A stretch of DNA of 64,000 nt, taken from NCBI GenBank assembly GCA_026874595.1, contig CM049321.1, forward strand, positions 21,608,979 to 21,672,978, in the 5' to 3' direction. A program made the position numbers and the translations under genes. Positions 13,592 to 26,600 of this stretch are shown here, piece by piece. Numbering within the stretch: position 1 is the first letter of the stretch; each line of letters opens with the position of its first letter. The stretch comes from Sipunculus nudus (Eukaryota > Annelida > Sipuncula > Golfingiida > Sipunculidae). The notes under the pieces were generated by a model. The model did not search any database. It worked only from the letters and a program-made list of their open reading frames with translations, and was not told the origin of the DNA.

Positions 13592-14111
13592 TACTGTAAA
13601 ACCTCAAAATTAACATCACCAACAGGACATCAGTAAAGTGGTCACATTTGCGAGGTGGTCTTCCAACTGAGGTCTGATATAAAGAGTAAATACTAAGGCC
13701 CAAAAAAATTAAAGGTATGGTTCTCAGTCACCGCCCGCATCAATTTTAAACCCCCGCATCAAAAATTTTTATTTTGATTTTCAATAAAAACTTTCCAATT
13801 TTTAGTTGCTGCCGCTCTGACATTTCTTTCAAGAAGAAAAAACCATACAATTTCCTTTGTTTTGTAGTGCTTTTACTTATTTAGCAAAATAAAACTGTTA
13901 TTTTCATGCTTTTTCCTTATCATTTGACATTTTTATCGAAACATAACAAAAAATTTAAAATAAAAAAGCGCCCGCCTGCATTGATTTCTGAAAAAAAGTG
14001 CCTGAGAACCATACCTTTTTTTTATTTTGGCTTAATCAGGACTGTTACATTGTGGTTGTTATTTTGAGGTGGTTGCTTAACTGAGGTGGTCATTAAGGAG
14101 GTTTTACTGTA
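13592..14111 (+). mobile_element. MITE with CTGTAAAACCTC / GAGGTTTTACTGT ends, split by a younger MITE
   Basis: The left end TACTGTAAAACCTC and right end GAGGTTTTACTGTA are inverted. Matching half-phrases lie inside: AGTAAAGTGGTC-GAGGTGGTC on the left and GAGGTGGTTGC-GAGGTGGTCATTAAGGAGG on the right. About 180 bp belong to this older element; the rest is the Harbinger-like insertion. Superfamily is uncertain; Tc1/mariner-like ends are possible. Confidence 0.45.
13697..14032 (+). mobile_element. PIF/Harbinger-like MITE, copy 1
   Basis: 336-bp element with AT-rich outer TIRs leading to AAAGGTATGGTTCTCAG on the left and GAGAACCATACCTTT on the right. TAA flanks both sides (13694-13696, 14033-14035), the 3-bp TWA duplication typical of PIF/Harbinger. 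The core has paired CCGCCCGCATCAATTTTAA and CGCCCGCCTGCATTGATTT blocks. It is inserted inside the element at 13592-14111. Confidence 0.65.
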
Positions 14112-16840
14112 ACTGATTAATTATGTAAGCCTCCCTGATAGGGAGCTAGTTATATCAATACCAGGGTGTTAAAACCTGCCAACCTTACACAATTACTTCA
14201 TCAATAAGTTTCAATAGTCACATTACTATTGCAGAACTATGCCTGTCCATGCAAGCGCAGTTGTCCTGTTTTAACCATGTATGGATCATTCAAAATGATG
14301 AGGATGGAATTAAAAGTAATGAAATTGTACTTTTTATTCAACCGACTAGAATCCTGAATTCCTTCTGGTGATACACTCATATAAATATATCAAATACTGT
14401 AATTTCAGGTTCACCAGTCAGATTTGGTTTCCAGCATATTTGTTATAATTTTCAACAGAGTTTACTATTTTGCCAGTCCATAGATTTACCCAAAACACTG
14501 GTAGCCTGTTCTGGAACGAGGTGGACAGCTGCTGTTGGAGGTGGGAGTCACGATGTTTCGCCCGACCAACCTGGAGGAATGTTGTTTTCATATCCTCCAG
14601 GAGATAGCAGCACTAATGTAATGTAATGGAAAATGTTGGGCTCCTGTGACGGGCGTAAACAACGTCAAACTAAACACTCAAACTTTTCTTTATTATCCAA
14701 AATTTTACTTTGAAAAGATGTCTGTAAGTGAATAATGTTATATTCTAACGACGTGTGTTGTTAAATTTGTTAAATATATAGGTTTAACAGGTGTTTTGTA
14801 GCGTTTCATCCTATTTACCCAAAACACCAGTGTTTTGAGTAAATCGACATACCTCTATTTTGCTGATGAGGCAGAAGTGAAAAAGATGGAATAAGCATCA
14901 AAGGGCAATATACATTTTCAGCACGTCCTTATCGACAGTTTAAAGTAAAGGGGTCTGAGTGACCAGAGAACAATTTATTTTCTACAGGTCATCAGATGTG
15001 AGAACTGGGTTAGATTAATTCACTCAGTGATGGAGGTTTGTAAATGGCGGAAGTAGATGAGCACCATTGACTCTTTTCTTTGTGGCTGTTTGGTCGCTGG
15101 CTATGGTGTTTATCCAGAAATTGGTGCTACCTAGGGGTAGTGTAATTACCAGCATCAGTTGATGGAATGGCCTTTGTGTTAACAAATTCCACAAATAAAG
15201 TCGTCTGTGTTTGCTTTTAGCAAACATTTTTTGTAGTCACTGCTAATTAGAGCGCATTAAGCCCTTGCCATCCCTGGCAGTTGCCCTCACTAATTAAGCC
15301 AATGACTGGTGTTATTTTTCAACTTTTGTGAATCAAGCCTGTCAATCATTTTTTTGCATTTTATGCAAGGTGAATATAACTGAACAATCACTTTTAGTAT
15401 TATTGAATCCTTATATTGAAATTTATAGAAGAAAGAGCATTTAAAATATGAGGCTAATGCGTCTTTGCATTTCATAATGCTCTTATGGTACTAGTCTTTG
15501 AATGAATGTACAACAATAATTTTAATCATACTTGAAATAAGTGAATACCACATAATCAATCCCATCTATTTGGAATTGTTTCTGTAAAAAAATTACCCCA
15601 CTTGCACTGATACTCGAAAAATGCCTGGGAAAAAAATAAACCCTTTGTTGCTTCCTGTAAGGTTTGTAATGTGCTCTTTTAAACTTTGGTCCGGTCCTTA
15701 TGGCACCTGCACAGAATAATGGCATTACTGGCCCTGGTTTCTGACTGACAGTAGCTAGGGTTCTTTTGTGGAAAGTATTTACTGAGCAGAGAAACATTAA
15801 TTAATGGATGTTGATTCTTTTGTATGCTACACAAGCGAGCACTGCGTGCTCAATGAGCAGTTACGTCTTGCACAAGGTGACCCCAGAGACAGAACGATAT
15901 TGACTTCTGTTATATATCCGTGGACAGACGGGGAGTGGGAGGGAATTCTATGGGCCATGATTCTGGTCACCAGACAACAGCAGGGAGTAATGGGAAAATA
16001 TGTTTCCGTTACAATCCCACAGGAACATCCGTATCAAAAATGGCCGTTTATTTTTTTTATTTATTTGTCTAACTGTCAATAACTCATATAGTTTAAAGGT
16101 TGCAAAATAGAATCATCAAAGTTTATGATCAACTTTTCATGCTGTATTAGATTATACTCAAGTGTTTACTGCGCTGTCATATGATAGCAAGATATCAGTT
16201 TTGCTAGTCCCTGTTAACATATTATACACATTTATATATTAAAAATAAAATAAACTTGTTTCATGCTTTGTTAGTATTCTAACTCTGGTCTTTATACCTT
16301 TCTGGAAAATTTATAGCCATTGAGGACATAGTCATAAGTGTAGGTTATATGAATGGACAAGCATTTAAGAATGAAAATAAATAAATACAATCTGTGATAA
16401 AGATAAAGGTGGGGTTGTTTCATCTGATATAACTGACTATGTCAGTTTTTTCTGACTTAATTTACACTTAGTTTTCAAATCTAAGTGTTTCAGGCTTGTT
16501 CATTCTTGTTGCTTTTCTCATGAAGCTCCCTAGGGAGTAAATAACCCTAGCAACCATATTTGGTGCTAGATTCTATATTTGGCTCCCAGTTGCAACCATG
16601 ATAGGATGCTCTTTAGTTTCTGACAAAATTTATGAAATATATTCTTATCTGTACACAATATGAATTAACTTTTCATCAATAGAGAATGAATTTTAATATT
16701 CCAAAATTTGATGGCTTTCTGGATGCTCTTTCAAGTGATACCCAATATTTTTAACATGGATTTTAGAATATGTAATGTACCAGCATCCAATCAGTCAATG
16801 TCTTAAACCCACATTGTCACTTTGTCAAAAATAGTAATAA
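14112..16840. other. No gene recognised; complex stretch at 15800-16060
   Basis: 15804-16082 is open for 92 codons and GC-richer than its surroundings but matches no family I know. The remainder is AT-rich intron-like or intergenic sequence. Confidence 0.3.
14570..14601 (+). other. 9-bp perfect hairpin
   Basis: CCTGGAGGA pairs with TCCTCCAGG across a 14-base loop, in a locally GC-richer stretch (14500-14670). Function unknown; too short to call a small RNA. Confidence 0.3.
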
Positions 16841-17165
16841 GGCCAAAAAAAATTAAAGGTATGGTTCTCAGGCACCGCCCGCATCAATTTTAACCCCCCG
16901 CATCAAAAATTTTTATTTTGATTTTCAACAGAAACTTACCGATTTTGAGCTGCAGCCGCTCGGATATTTCTTTCAAGTAGATTAAATCATACAATTTACT
17001 TTGTTATGTAGTGCTTTAGCTTGTTTGGCAAAATAAATCTGTTATTATCATGTTTTTTGACATTTTTATCGAAACATACAAAAAAAATAATAATAAAAAA
17101 CCGCCCGCCCGCATTGATTTCTGAAAAAAAATGCCTGAGAACCATACCTTTTTTTTATTTTGGTC
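16841..17165 (+). mobile_element. PIF/Harbinger-like MITE, copy 2
   Basis: 325-bp sister of the element at 13697-14032, with ends GGCCAAAAAAAATTAAAGG and the inverse of GACCAAAATAAAAAAAAGG. It is flanked by TAA at 16838-16840 and 17166-17168. There is no coding capacity. Confidence 0.65.
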
Positions 17166-18254
17166 TAAGATGTATTTTGATTTAAATTTGCTTTCGTCAT
17201 TCTGAGTCTATAAGTCTATATATATAAGAGATGAAGATGACTGTAGTGTCAGCAAAAGTTAAGATTTTAGCTCTTAATCCTCCCGATACTATTGACAGAA
17301 AAGAACATTATGAATCAAAATTGCCAGATTTCAGGTATCATAGTATATTTATTAAATTATGTGTCCTAACACATGCCCCTGAGAATAATATAGATTTGGC
17401 TCACAAAGCCAGCGCCATTACCAGTAATATACTGAAGGAAATCCAGGAAAATAACACAATGCAATAAAAAAAAAACTACACATGATTTTAAGAAAAAAAA
17501 TAACATTTGCATAATAAAACATGCATATATATTTTTTCTTCTTGTTTATAAGTATCATGAGCTTATGTTTGTGGTTGCAGGAATTATTTTTATTTTCCTT
17601 TGATTAAGAAATAAGGTATATATAAAATAATATCATTACTTTTTAGGTGATTTACTTTACCCATGATGTAAAGTTGACTGCAGCTGCAGCCATGCCTATA
17701 AAAACTTAGATAAAATCTCTTGGAAATAAGCACTGTCTGGAGAGTGGCAAGCTCCAATCAGTTTTGATTAACTGTACATAAGGGGGTGATGTCTCAGAAA
17801 TTTAACCACTGTGTGGAGTCTACATGCAAAATATATGAAACCTCTAGATAGCAATAAAATTAATGGAAATCTGTTGACACTGTGACTCAGTGACTGGTGA
17901 CAAGTGTTTATAATTCCCTGGGGGGAGTTTTAATCCATATTTTGATAAAACGAACCAATACAAATCCATTAATTGTAGCTAGGTTAACAGAGAAACCATT
18001 TCAGCAAGGTCTTAATCATGGCACCCTTTTAGTCAGACTAATTGATGTGCAGAATAGATTTGGTGACTACTTACTGGAACCTGATAATGTTTTTCCTAGG
18101 TTAATTGAGTTCAGCATGAAGTATTATATTCTTTTATAAGTTGTCAGCAAATTATCCATGCAACTTTTCTTCCTTATCTTGCTTACTGTATGGACCAGCA
18201 CACATAGTACATATACATCATGTGATTACAATCACTAATACTGATGGATTAAGA

Positions 18255-18450
18255 GGCAGTTTTGTAGAACTCAAATCCAGATTTTGACTCAAGTTCCCAT
18301 TTCAGTCCACAATTTAAGGGACCCGGACTTGGATTTGAGGGTCCTGGACTCAGACTTGTGGTAGACTTTGAGGGTCAGCTAGGACTCAGTATATCAGGAC
18401 AAGTTGATCTAAAGTCCAAGGGCTAAAGTCCATATAGTTGGATCCTCAGA
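18255..18450 (+). repeat. GACTC/GACTTG-type simple repeat region
   Basis: Imperfect repeats of GGACTTGGATTTGAGG / GACTCAGACTTG. A related stretch lies at 46480-46580 (GACTTGAGTCCTGAATCAAG) in intron g-h. Confidence 0.4.
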
Positions 18451-18547
18451 GTGGGAAAACTCTTTTCATATAGGCCTACAGAATTGTATAAGAGATTCTT
18501 AACAACTGAAATAATATGAAAATGATTCAAGATTATATTAGCTTTTT

Positions 18548-20985
18548 AGCTCAGCTGACTTTCAGTCATGCTGGGCTATAGCGATGGGTCTTTGTCTGTC
18601 GTCCTTCCGTCTGTCTGTCCGGCCGGCCGGCCGGCCATCCGTCCGTTAGCAGGGCACAAATCGTAACTGTAGAGGCTAGGGCCATGAACCCAGCAGTCTT
18701 AGAGGTTCTAAAAAGATCTCCTTGCAAACCTGAAATTAGGTCACTGTGACCTATATTCTCGAAGTTATGGGGTGTGTTTGCACCCACCAGAAATAATTCT
18801 TTTAGCCAAAATTTTCATCCCAAACCTTCCATCTTTCACATACAGCTCACCTACCAACAGGGGAAGAACCATAATTATTTTGAGGTCACAAGGTCAAAGG
18901 TCAAGGTCACAGAACCAACTTCTTTGAAAAGCCTTAGGATGCATTTTAAGCCAAACCTTTCATCCCAATTCTTTGATCTTTCACATATAGCTCACTTACT
19001 AAGTGGGAGAAGAATCCTATAGATGTTGAGGTCACAAGGTCAAAGGTCAGGGTCATAGGGTCCACTTCTTTGAAAAGGTTGTGGACACAATTCAAGCTAG
19101 ACCTTTCATTCCAAACCTTTCAGCACTGATATCGCTTCTCTGCCAACAGGGGAAAAGACCTGTTGATTTTGAGGTCAAAGGTCAAGTTCACAGCACCCTA
19201 TTCTTGCGTGGAGTCATTTTCAGGCAAACTTTTCAATCTATACTTTCCATCTGTCATATATGGCTTACCTACCAATAGGGGAAGAAGCCTATTGATGTTG
19301 AGTTCAAAAGGTCAAAGGTCAAGGTCACAATATTGTTCTAAATGCTTGTGAACATATTTCAAGTGAAACTGTTCAACCCAAACCTTCAGTCTTTCACATA
19401 TGCCACATCTATGCATCACTCAGTGTGATTCAAACTTCATATTTATGGGTCTTTTTGCATGAAGAAATAACTAATTGATTTTGAGGTCAGCTGGTCAGGA
19501 GGTTAAAGGTTGCAGGTCTAAGTTATTCACTCATTGGTTGCCAAGTAATTACATCCGGCCAGATGTAATTGGTTAGTAGTTACCCATCATTTAGAAAGAA
19601 TCCAGTTGATATGTGGGCAAAAGGCCAAGGTCATAGGTCAGGTCAACTTATTTTGTAGACCATCTCTATTTTTCTTGTATATATAAGCTTGCACTCCAGC
19701 TGGTACATCTCACCGTGTGGCTGTAATTGTGAGTGACACTGGTGACATATGACTCCCTTTTGTATCAGGCTATTAAGTGATAAGGCTGAGTGATAAGTAC
19801 CTGGTTACTGCATAACAAAACACTGTTGTTGGAATACTTCAGCCAGGAATTAAAAGTATGAGAGTATAGTATTAAGGTTTAGCTACTGATTTATAAGATG
19901 ATGGGAACATTTTACAGTTTATTTTATGGAATCATAGCAATAAACTTAGTTTCCTAGATATCTGAATATTTTTATATAAATCACCACATATAAAAGCAAG
20001 TGTTTGTTCTCATAATATGTGGATGTGTACTTGATTTAGGCTGGCTTAATTTTATTACAAGACTCTTAGTCATGCTTTCTGCATTTCTTTTCTTTCAGGT
20101 TTTGCAGTTTACCAACCCTGCTGACCCCATTGAAAAGCAGAGTGATAATAAAAAATATTGGACCTACACTTTTACATTTGCATATCATTAAATCTGATAT
20201 GAGCGCCTGAACATGCCTTTTGAATTGTTTTGGACATTCATTACTGTAACATCATTTGGAGAATTTGCCCCAAGTTTGGTCTCTTATTGGAGGATGTGTG
20301 ATATCAAATGTCAGACTTGTCAGAAATCCATTATGTCTGCCAGTTAGCCACCTTAGAAATCCTTTTTTCAGTGCAGTTTCAGTAATTTTCCTTCAGTTTT
20401 TGGTCCGATTTAGAGAATGATTGTTGTCTGATTTCAGACCTGTCTGAAGTCCAAAATGGCCACCAGGCAACCATCTTTAAATTCCTTTTGATCATATTAT
20501 CTCAAGAACTGTTAAAGTGAAGGCAGTTGGACGTATATTAATGTAATCTTGCAAAGGATTGGGTCAAATATTTCTTAATAAATATTATCATCATATATGA
20601 AAGTGAAGTACAGTTGGCTTGTATTGAATAAAAATTCATACAGAAGCACCTGTTTCTCAATAATTCTTGCATGGATTTCCTTGATTTTTTTGCTATATAT
20701 TTTGATCTTATATTTGCCCTTTGTGGTGTTCCTTTTGAGACTGACAGGTATCAAGTAAGCTATGGGAATAGATCTGGATACTTTTACAATCATACATTTT
20801 CCTCAGACCATCAATTCGCTGTGTTTTAACCAGACATAGGTGATATATATTTCTGTTGTCATAGAAAATTTCAACAAATTGGCAAATTGGTTCTTCAAAA
20901 TTTGACTGGAAGTTGTGAATCTCAGCCCATGATGTCGCAGGTCATGCTTGGCAGCTGAGCGTCATGACCCATGGGTCACTTGTTT
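18548..20985 (+). mobile_element. Helentron-like non-autonomous element C1 (AGGTCA-array core)
   Basis: The 5' end is AGCTCAGCTGACT followed by an imperfect hairpin and a GTCY-type microsatellite including a CCGG run at 18619-18634. The 3' end carries GCAGCTGAGCG, the palindrome TGACCCATGGGTCA and CTTGTTT. The core is a tandem array of about 140-bp units with CACATA-GCTCAC, CCAACAGGGGAAGAA and AGGTCAAAGGTCA blocks, fading after 19500. There is no transposase ORF. Its ends match elements A and B but its core does not. Assignment to Helitron/Helentron is inferred from hairpins, microsatellite and lack of target duplication. Confidence 0.65.
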
Positions 20986-21593
20986 CTGCTTGCATCAGCT
21001 TATTCCTAAATGTATTTGGATTAAAAATGATCAATGAAAATGTTACCTATTCCTCCTTTTTCTTACCATCTCACTGTCAAAATTTAATGAAGTGCTAATA
21101 TGGGATAGATAGAGGTCATCTGTTTAAAAAAGTTAAATATGACTTCATCCATAGGCCTGCCCTGATGAGCTCCTGATTTAAAGGTTCCCTTATCCTCCCA
21201 CCACTAATTATGATCTGAAGACCAAGCTGAGTCATTAAGGAAACATTAGTTAATTATTGCTTCATCCTGATTAATAAAGAATGCTGAATATATTACCTTT
21301 CGACTACTCATTGAGTGAAATATGACTAATATTAGGATTTCTGGTGAACAGTTCATGCACGTATTAGAATTAAAGCTACATGGCTGTTTTGTAATATATA
21401 AAGATATTGTATTCATTAGTATAATTGGCAATGAAATAGCTTTTTATCAAAGATAACAACATTTTAATTGTGAATTGAGTATTATTTGACTCAATTGAAA
21501 TTAATATTTTTGTTGAATTGAATTGGAACTGAAGGTTCATAAAAAGTATAAAATTGGAAATGATTTGGATTTTATAAATCTGAATTGACCAAA

Positions 21594-22440
21594 AGTTAGG
21601 CATTGTTCGTTTGTATTTCTATCTCGTTTCCTGGCAGCCAGAGTGGCCTTGAGTTGAGGATTGTGGGTGGTGTGAATTGATGTCTTGAGGGGGCAGGTGG
21701 TTTGTGTTTTATGTTCTCTGTAAAACATGATCAAGTAGGCCATGGTACAAAAAAATAGCTACCTTGGAAGCAATAAACATCCTTGGATCCTAAAGTAAAC
21801 AAAAACATCCGTTCTGTCAGTAATGGTTACAATGTTTGTGAGCAGATGTCAACACCAGTGTTTGTTCGTGTATATCATTTTCAAGACAGATGTACAATCA
21901 GTCAGAATATATGATGCTCTATATTCCAATCTGGACCCAAATAATTGGAAAAAAAGTCTGTCATTCTTTTGATGGTTGAATTTTTTTTATCCCTCTTGTA
22001 AAATCTAAAGTGCTAGCATGGTTGCACTTTGGATTTTGCAAGACGGGGAAAAAAAATTAACCATCAAAAGTTATATGTCACTTGTCAGACTTTTCTTTCC
22101 AGTTATTTGGAATGAGGAAACACTTATTGAATTCTGATATCATTCGGAAGCAGACTGTCAGAACTCTTGTCCTTAGCTAGAATTCAGTCTATTGTAAGAG
22201 AGTTATTTAAAAGTAGGTTGTCTCAAGCTTGCCCAGGAAGCAAGGCTTAAAGAACAGCAGGGCAGTGTTCATTTGTATTTCTGTCTCGTTCACTGACAGT
22301 CTGCTGTGGAGGTGTAATATGTGGGCCGTGTAAATTGAAGGCCTTGTGGGATATGACTCGGTGTTTTTTAGGTTCCTTGTTAAAAACCTCATCTTGAGTG
22401 CTGTACATGCTGCAGTCAACAATTGTTTATGCTGAGAGCA
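21594..22440 (+). repeat. Direct repeat pair I (21594-21745 and 22252-22410)
   Basis: Both copies contain CATTTGTATTTCTRTCTCGTT with TTCRTTTG before it, a GTGTGAATTGA/GTGTAAATTGAAG block, and a GGTTTGTGTTTT/CGGTGTTTTTTAGGT block. They are diverged. The foldback at 21937-22110 lies between them. Confidence 0.45.
21937..22110 (+). repeat. Short foldback element, ~80-bp arms
   Basis: CCAAATAATTGGAAAAAAAG through AAAATCTAAAGTGC is inverted against GCACTTTGGATTTTGC through CCAGTTATTTGG, around a centre TAGCATGGTT. The shared interior includes TTTTGATGGTT and a T/A run. Arms show several mismatches and one gap. Its class is unknown. Confidence 0.55.
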
Positions 22441-23301
22441 CTCAGATATTCATGTTTCAGAAACAAAATTCATGTAATTTTTTTGATAAGATAAGAAGGT
22501 AAGTTTAGCCTTCATTAGTCATTCAGACATAAAATTTTTATTGCAAGCAATTACAACACATGTAATAAGCACAGCACAGGTATTTGTACATGTAACTAAG
22601 AAATGACACTCTTATACCACAGGAAGTATATATCTATACATAATCATTCACACATAAGTAAAAGCAAATCACAGATATTTTACAAATAACAAAAGATCTA
22701 TATCCTACACTGAAAATAAATACATGAATGAATTAACAGTTAAATGAATATTTCATGTAATTTCATAGTAGCCTTCGCATTGTTAAGAAGTCTGTTTTTT
22801 GATGATCCGAAAGCTTGCTATATCCTGCTCTTTGACACCAAATGGCTCTTTAATAGCCATATTCTCGACCTTAGGGTGTTATTCAAGCCTTATTTATTGT
22901 CTAAAATGGACTCTTTTAAATTTATTGATACACTAGTGCATGGTCATTGAATATTTTGCTGAGGGGCAAGCATTAATATCATTGCCATTGTGAGTGCATG
23001 GGTTCTTTGGGCATGATAAATTTTTTACATTCTTGTCAGCTACAAATTCAATGGAGTTCATGTTTTTACCTGTGTCTGTTTTGTTTTTGAGTGTTTGTTT
23101 TTATTTGTATGTAAATTTATATATATGTGATATTAAAGAGACTTTACAAATGTACATTATTAAAATCAATATACAGAATGTCTCAATCAGTTGCATGTGA
23201 ATCTTTATCTTTTTTTTCAGAGCATACTTAAATTTGCAACATTTGATGTATTGGAAAGTTTCCTTTTTTCAGTATTTTAATAATAATTTTTATATTTCCA
23301 G

Positions 23302-23673
23302 CATGTCATGGTACTTCAAGTGGGCTAGTGACTTCTGGACAAAATAAGACAGCAAATTATATGAAGTACAAGAAACAATACACAAACTGCACACACGTGA
23401 ATGGCAACCTAGAAATAGTGTTCTTGGACAAGAAAGGAGCAAATTTTGACATGAGTTTCTTGGAAACTATCGTTGAAGTTACCGGATATGTTCTCATTGT
23501 TGGTGTCCACACAAACAACCTTGGCCTTTCTAACCTGAGGCTTATAAGAGGGAGACAATTATACAAACATGAACTGAAAGGGATAAGAACAGAATATTAC
23601 TCCTTGTTCCTCAGTATGAATTATGAGTTCGGAAAACATGGAGTAAAGGAACTTGGTTTACGGTCCTTGCACG
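23302..23673 (+). CDS. Egfr: ErbB exon a: L1 domain, N-terminal part
   Basis: 372-nt exon after the acceptor tatatttccag, ending at the donor gtgagt. It enters and leaves in phase 1. It encodes the mature N-terminus (CHGTSSGL, like the family's CxGTSN start) and most of L1: NCTHVNGNLEIVFL, MSFLETIVEVTGYVLIVGV, LSNLRLIRGRQLY and KELGLRSLH. Potential N-glycosylation sites are NKT and NCT. In vertebrate EGFR this region is split over more exons, so this exon appears to be a fusion of those units. There is no in-frame ATG at the start, consistent with an internal exon. Confidence 0.95.
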
Positions 23674-26600
23674 GTGAGTATAGTTCATAACTTAAAGTAA
23701 ATTATTTTATATTAAAGGAGCCCATTCAGATATCTGATGACTGTTAACTGAAGATATACTCTTGAACATTTGATAAAAATAGGCCAGAAAACCCCAATTC
23801 CACAGTACCCAGGCTGTTCATTTTGTTTATATTGACTTGTTTAAAACCTGCACCAGCCCCGTATGATCAAAACACATTCAAGAACAACATCTTTTGGCAA
23901 TTCTGACACACCATGCAGTGTTTTTGCTAATGGTATCTTTTGTTTCTCAGTTTGTCAACATGCATTGTTGCAGTACTGTACTATATATACAAACAACTTG
24001 CAGATAAGCAAGCTAATACATAACCAAAGCGGCATCATATGAAGCATTTGTAGCAGGAATTAACTAAAGTTCTTTCATATATGTGCACAGAGCAAGTCAG
24101 AATTCACATAAATTCTGCACGTTAGCAAAGTTCTCTGGGTTCAACCATTATGGTTAATTGGGCTCTTACAAACCAATGAGTGTTGTATCTAATTGTGCAT
24201 CCAGCTCCGAAATTTAATCAGGCAACACCTGCTTTTGTTGGTTCAATCACTTCAATGAGACAAGTTCTGGCACAGGGCCAAGTATAGGGCTATGATGGTG
24301 AGGTGATTTGTTAGTTTTAATGAGCGCGTAAAATATATGGCATTTTTATATCAGCCAGACGATCCTGAGACATAAGATTTTTATCAGAATTGAGGCAGCA
24401 AAAGACAACTAATTCACAAAATAAATACCCAGCACTTAGTGCACATATAAATAATTTTTATCTTTTTTTTCAGAAATTTCTGCTGGAAAGGTTTACCTGC
24501 ACAGAAATCTACATATGTGTAAGCACAGCCACATCAGGTGGGACGATATTATTGTTGATTATAAAAAGGATGACGTGGTCGAAGTGGAGCAGGATAATCA
24601 TCCATGTAAGTACTCTAAAAAATACTGTTGTAGGGTTAGAGCTCAGCTTCATGTTCAAGTGTCATGTTTGATATTGGTCAAGTATTTGGTTCAGTTGAAG
24701 ACATGAAGGTTACTTCCACTTGCTAGACTGGCCCAGTTGGTATGCTTCACATTTGCATCGTTGGTGAGATCCTTACTCAAAATATTGTTTTAAAGTCAAA
24801 GTGGATATTGTATTAAATGTGGCATTATGTTCTTCCTGATGGTTATGTAATGAACAGTTATTGTATCCCCAGACAAATTCGGTTTTACCTTGATTTCAGC
24901 ACGCTCCTGTGATTTCCAAAGAATAATATATCTCTATATATATTAGACATGTTTTAAACCAGGTGACCCTGACCTTGGTTTTCAAGGTAAAATTTACAAA
25001 AAATAGGACTTTTGTGAACCCATTAGTTGATAAAGTTCATTTTATTTCTTCAATTTTGACACAAATTCTTTTGAAAACTGGTGCCTTGAACTTGTACTGC
25101 AGTACTGCATAATTTTCCTCAAATTTGATCCACCAATTATTGCTACCAAGATCTCAGACATATTTGAAATTTGGTGACCTTGTCCTTGGACTTCAAGGTG
25201 AAATCAGTGAATACATTGGTTTTTTGTAAACCCATAAATTTTGAAATCACTGCATATTTTGTATAAATTTTGATGCACATATTGTTTCAACAAAGCTGTC
25301 GGACAAGTTAAACAATGGTTAATTTGACTTACATGACCTTGAGCTTGTAAAGTATCAATATATATATCCTTCAGAAGAAAGGTGCCTTTATTAAAGGGGG
25401 TATGCCCAATGTCTGGGGATACTACACCCCCTCAATGCCAGAATAATGTAGTTTATTAATCTTTTTTGTGTGCCTTATAATATGAAGAAATAACTTTTTA
25501 ACTAAATTGTTTATATTTTAAAAAATCAAACAACAAACAAACATATATTAAATTTATTTATATTTAGGATCTGCTTGCAGGTTGGTAAGACCAAATTGAG
25601 TCTGATACTGTCTGTATACCCTAAAAAGCTGCCATTATTTTCTTTCATAGAATTAACTGGTCTATTTGCAGGTCATGTCAAGTGCCATCCTTCATGTAAT
25701 GGAACATGCTGGGGCAGTGGAGCAGATATGTGTCAGATTTGTGAGTATTAATCAGTTAATTCTATACATTCAAGCCAAAGTTATTTATTTTGTATTAAAT
25801 ATATTTATGTCCATTTATGTGCAGTCTTACAAGGTGGAACTAGGCCAGCCCACTTGAAATAAAATTAAAGGTCCTAGCAAGTCCTACATGATTTGCTTAG
25901 AATATGTATGCTTATCAACAAGAAATATATTTTACTATACCTTGACTGGCTCAGTTGGTATATATTTTACTTTTACTGTCACTTAGGCAGGACCTCAGAA
26001 TATGTTTGACAACTATAAATGCTGCCATCTGGGGGCAGATCATGTAACTTATCCACTGATTCAGGCATTTCTGACTGGTAAGGTGAACCTGAGGTGGGAA
26101 GTCAGTGCCACCTGTCACCACATAGCAGTACTAAGGGTGTTTTCAAATTTGTAAGCAAGTATGCTTTATACTGTGAGAAAGCTATCTGACTTAATACGGT
26201 CAGTCAGTGGGGAGTTATAAGCTCAATAAACTTAAGGAATACGCATTTTAACAAATGCAGGCCCCCTGTACTGAGCAACCCATGTTTTCATTCACTTATT
26301 GGCCCAGATTCTTTATATGTCACATATGCCGAATTGAACTAGTGAATGCCCAAGTGAACGCAAACACTTATTAAGGGGTGTTTCCATGTGAGCATATATG
26401 CCCATGCGTGAAAAATCGCTCATATTATTTTGTAACTGGGTCAGTTTCCATGTGTCTGTCAGCGTATAGGCACATGTGCATACTTCACGCATAAACATGT
26501 AAATGCACATGGAAACGCACCTTAATAAGTGTTTGCATTCACTTTGGCATTCACTTTTTCAATTGGGCATATGTGTTTGCACATTTGTGAATATTCCTGG

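Larger units (their letters stand above)
20986..23301. other. Non-coding stretch directly upstream of ErbB exon a
   Basis: Apart from repeat I and the foldback, nothing recognisable. No in-frame signal-peptide exon ending in phase 1 was found, so the ErbB first exon is either further upstream or too short to see. Confidence 0.35.

Noticed and set aside
20000-20191. ORF with hydrophobic N-terminus (MFVLIICGCVLDLGW) as possible signal-peptide exon
   Set aside because: Lies inside element C1, and the only nearby GT does not give a phase-1 exon joining exon a convincingly.
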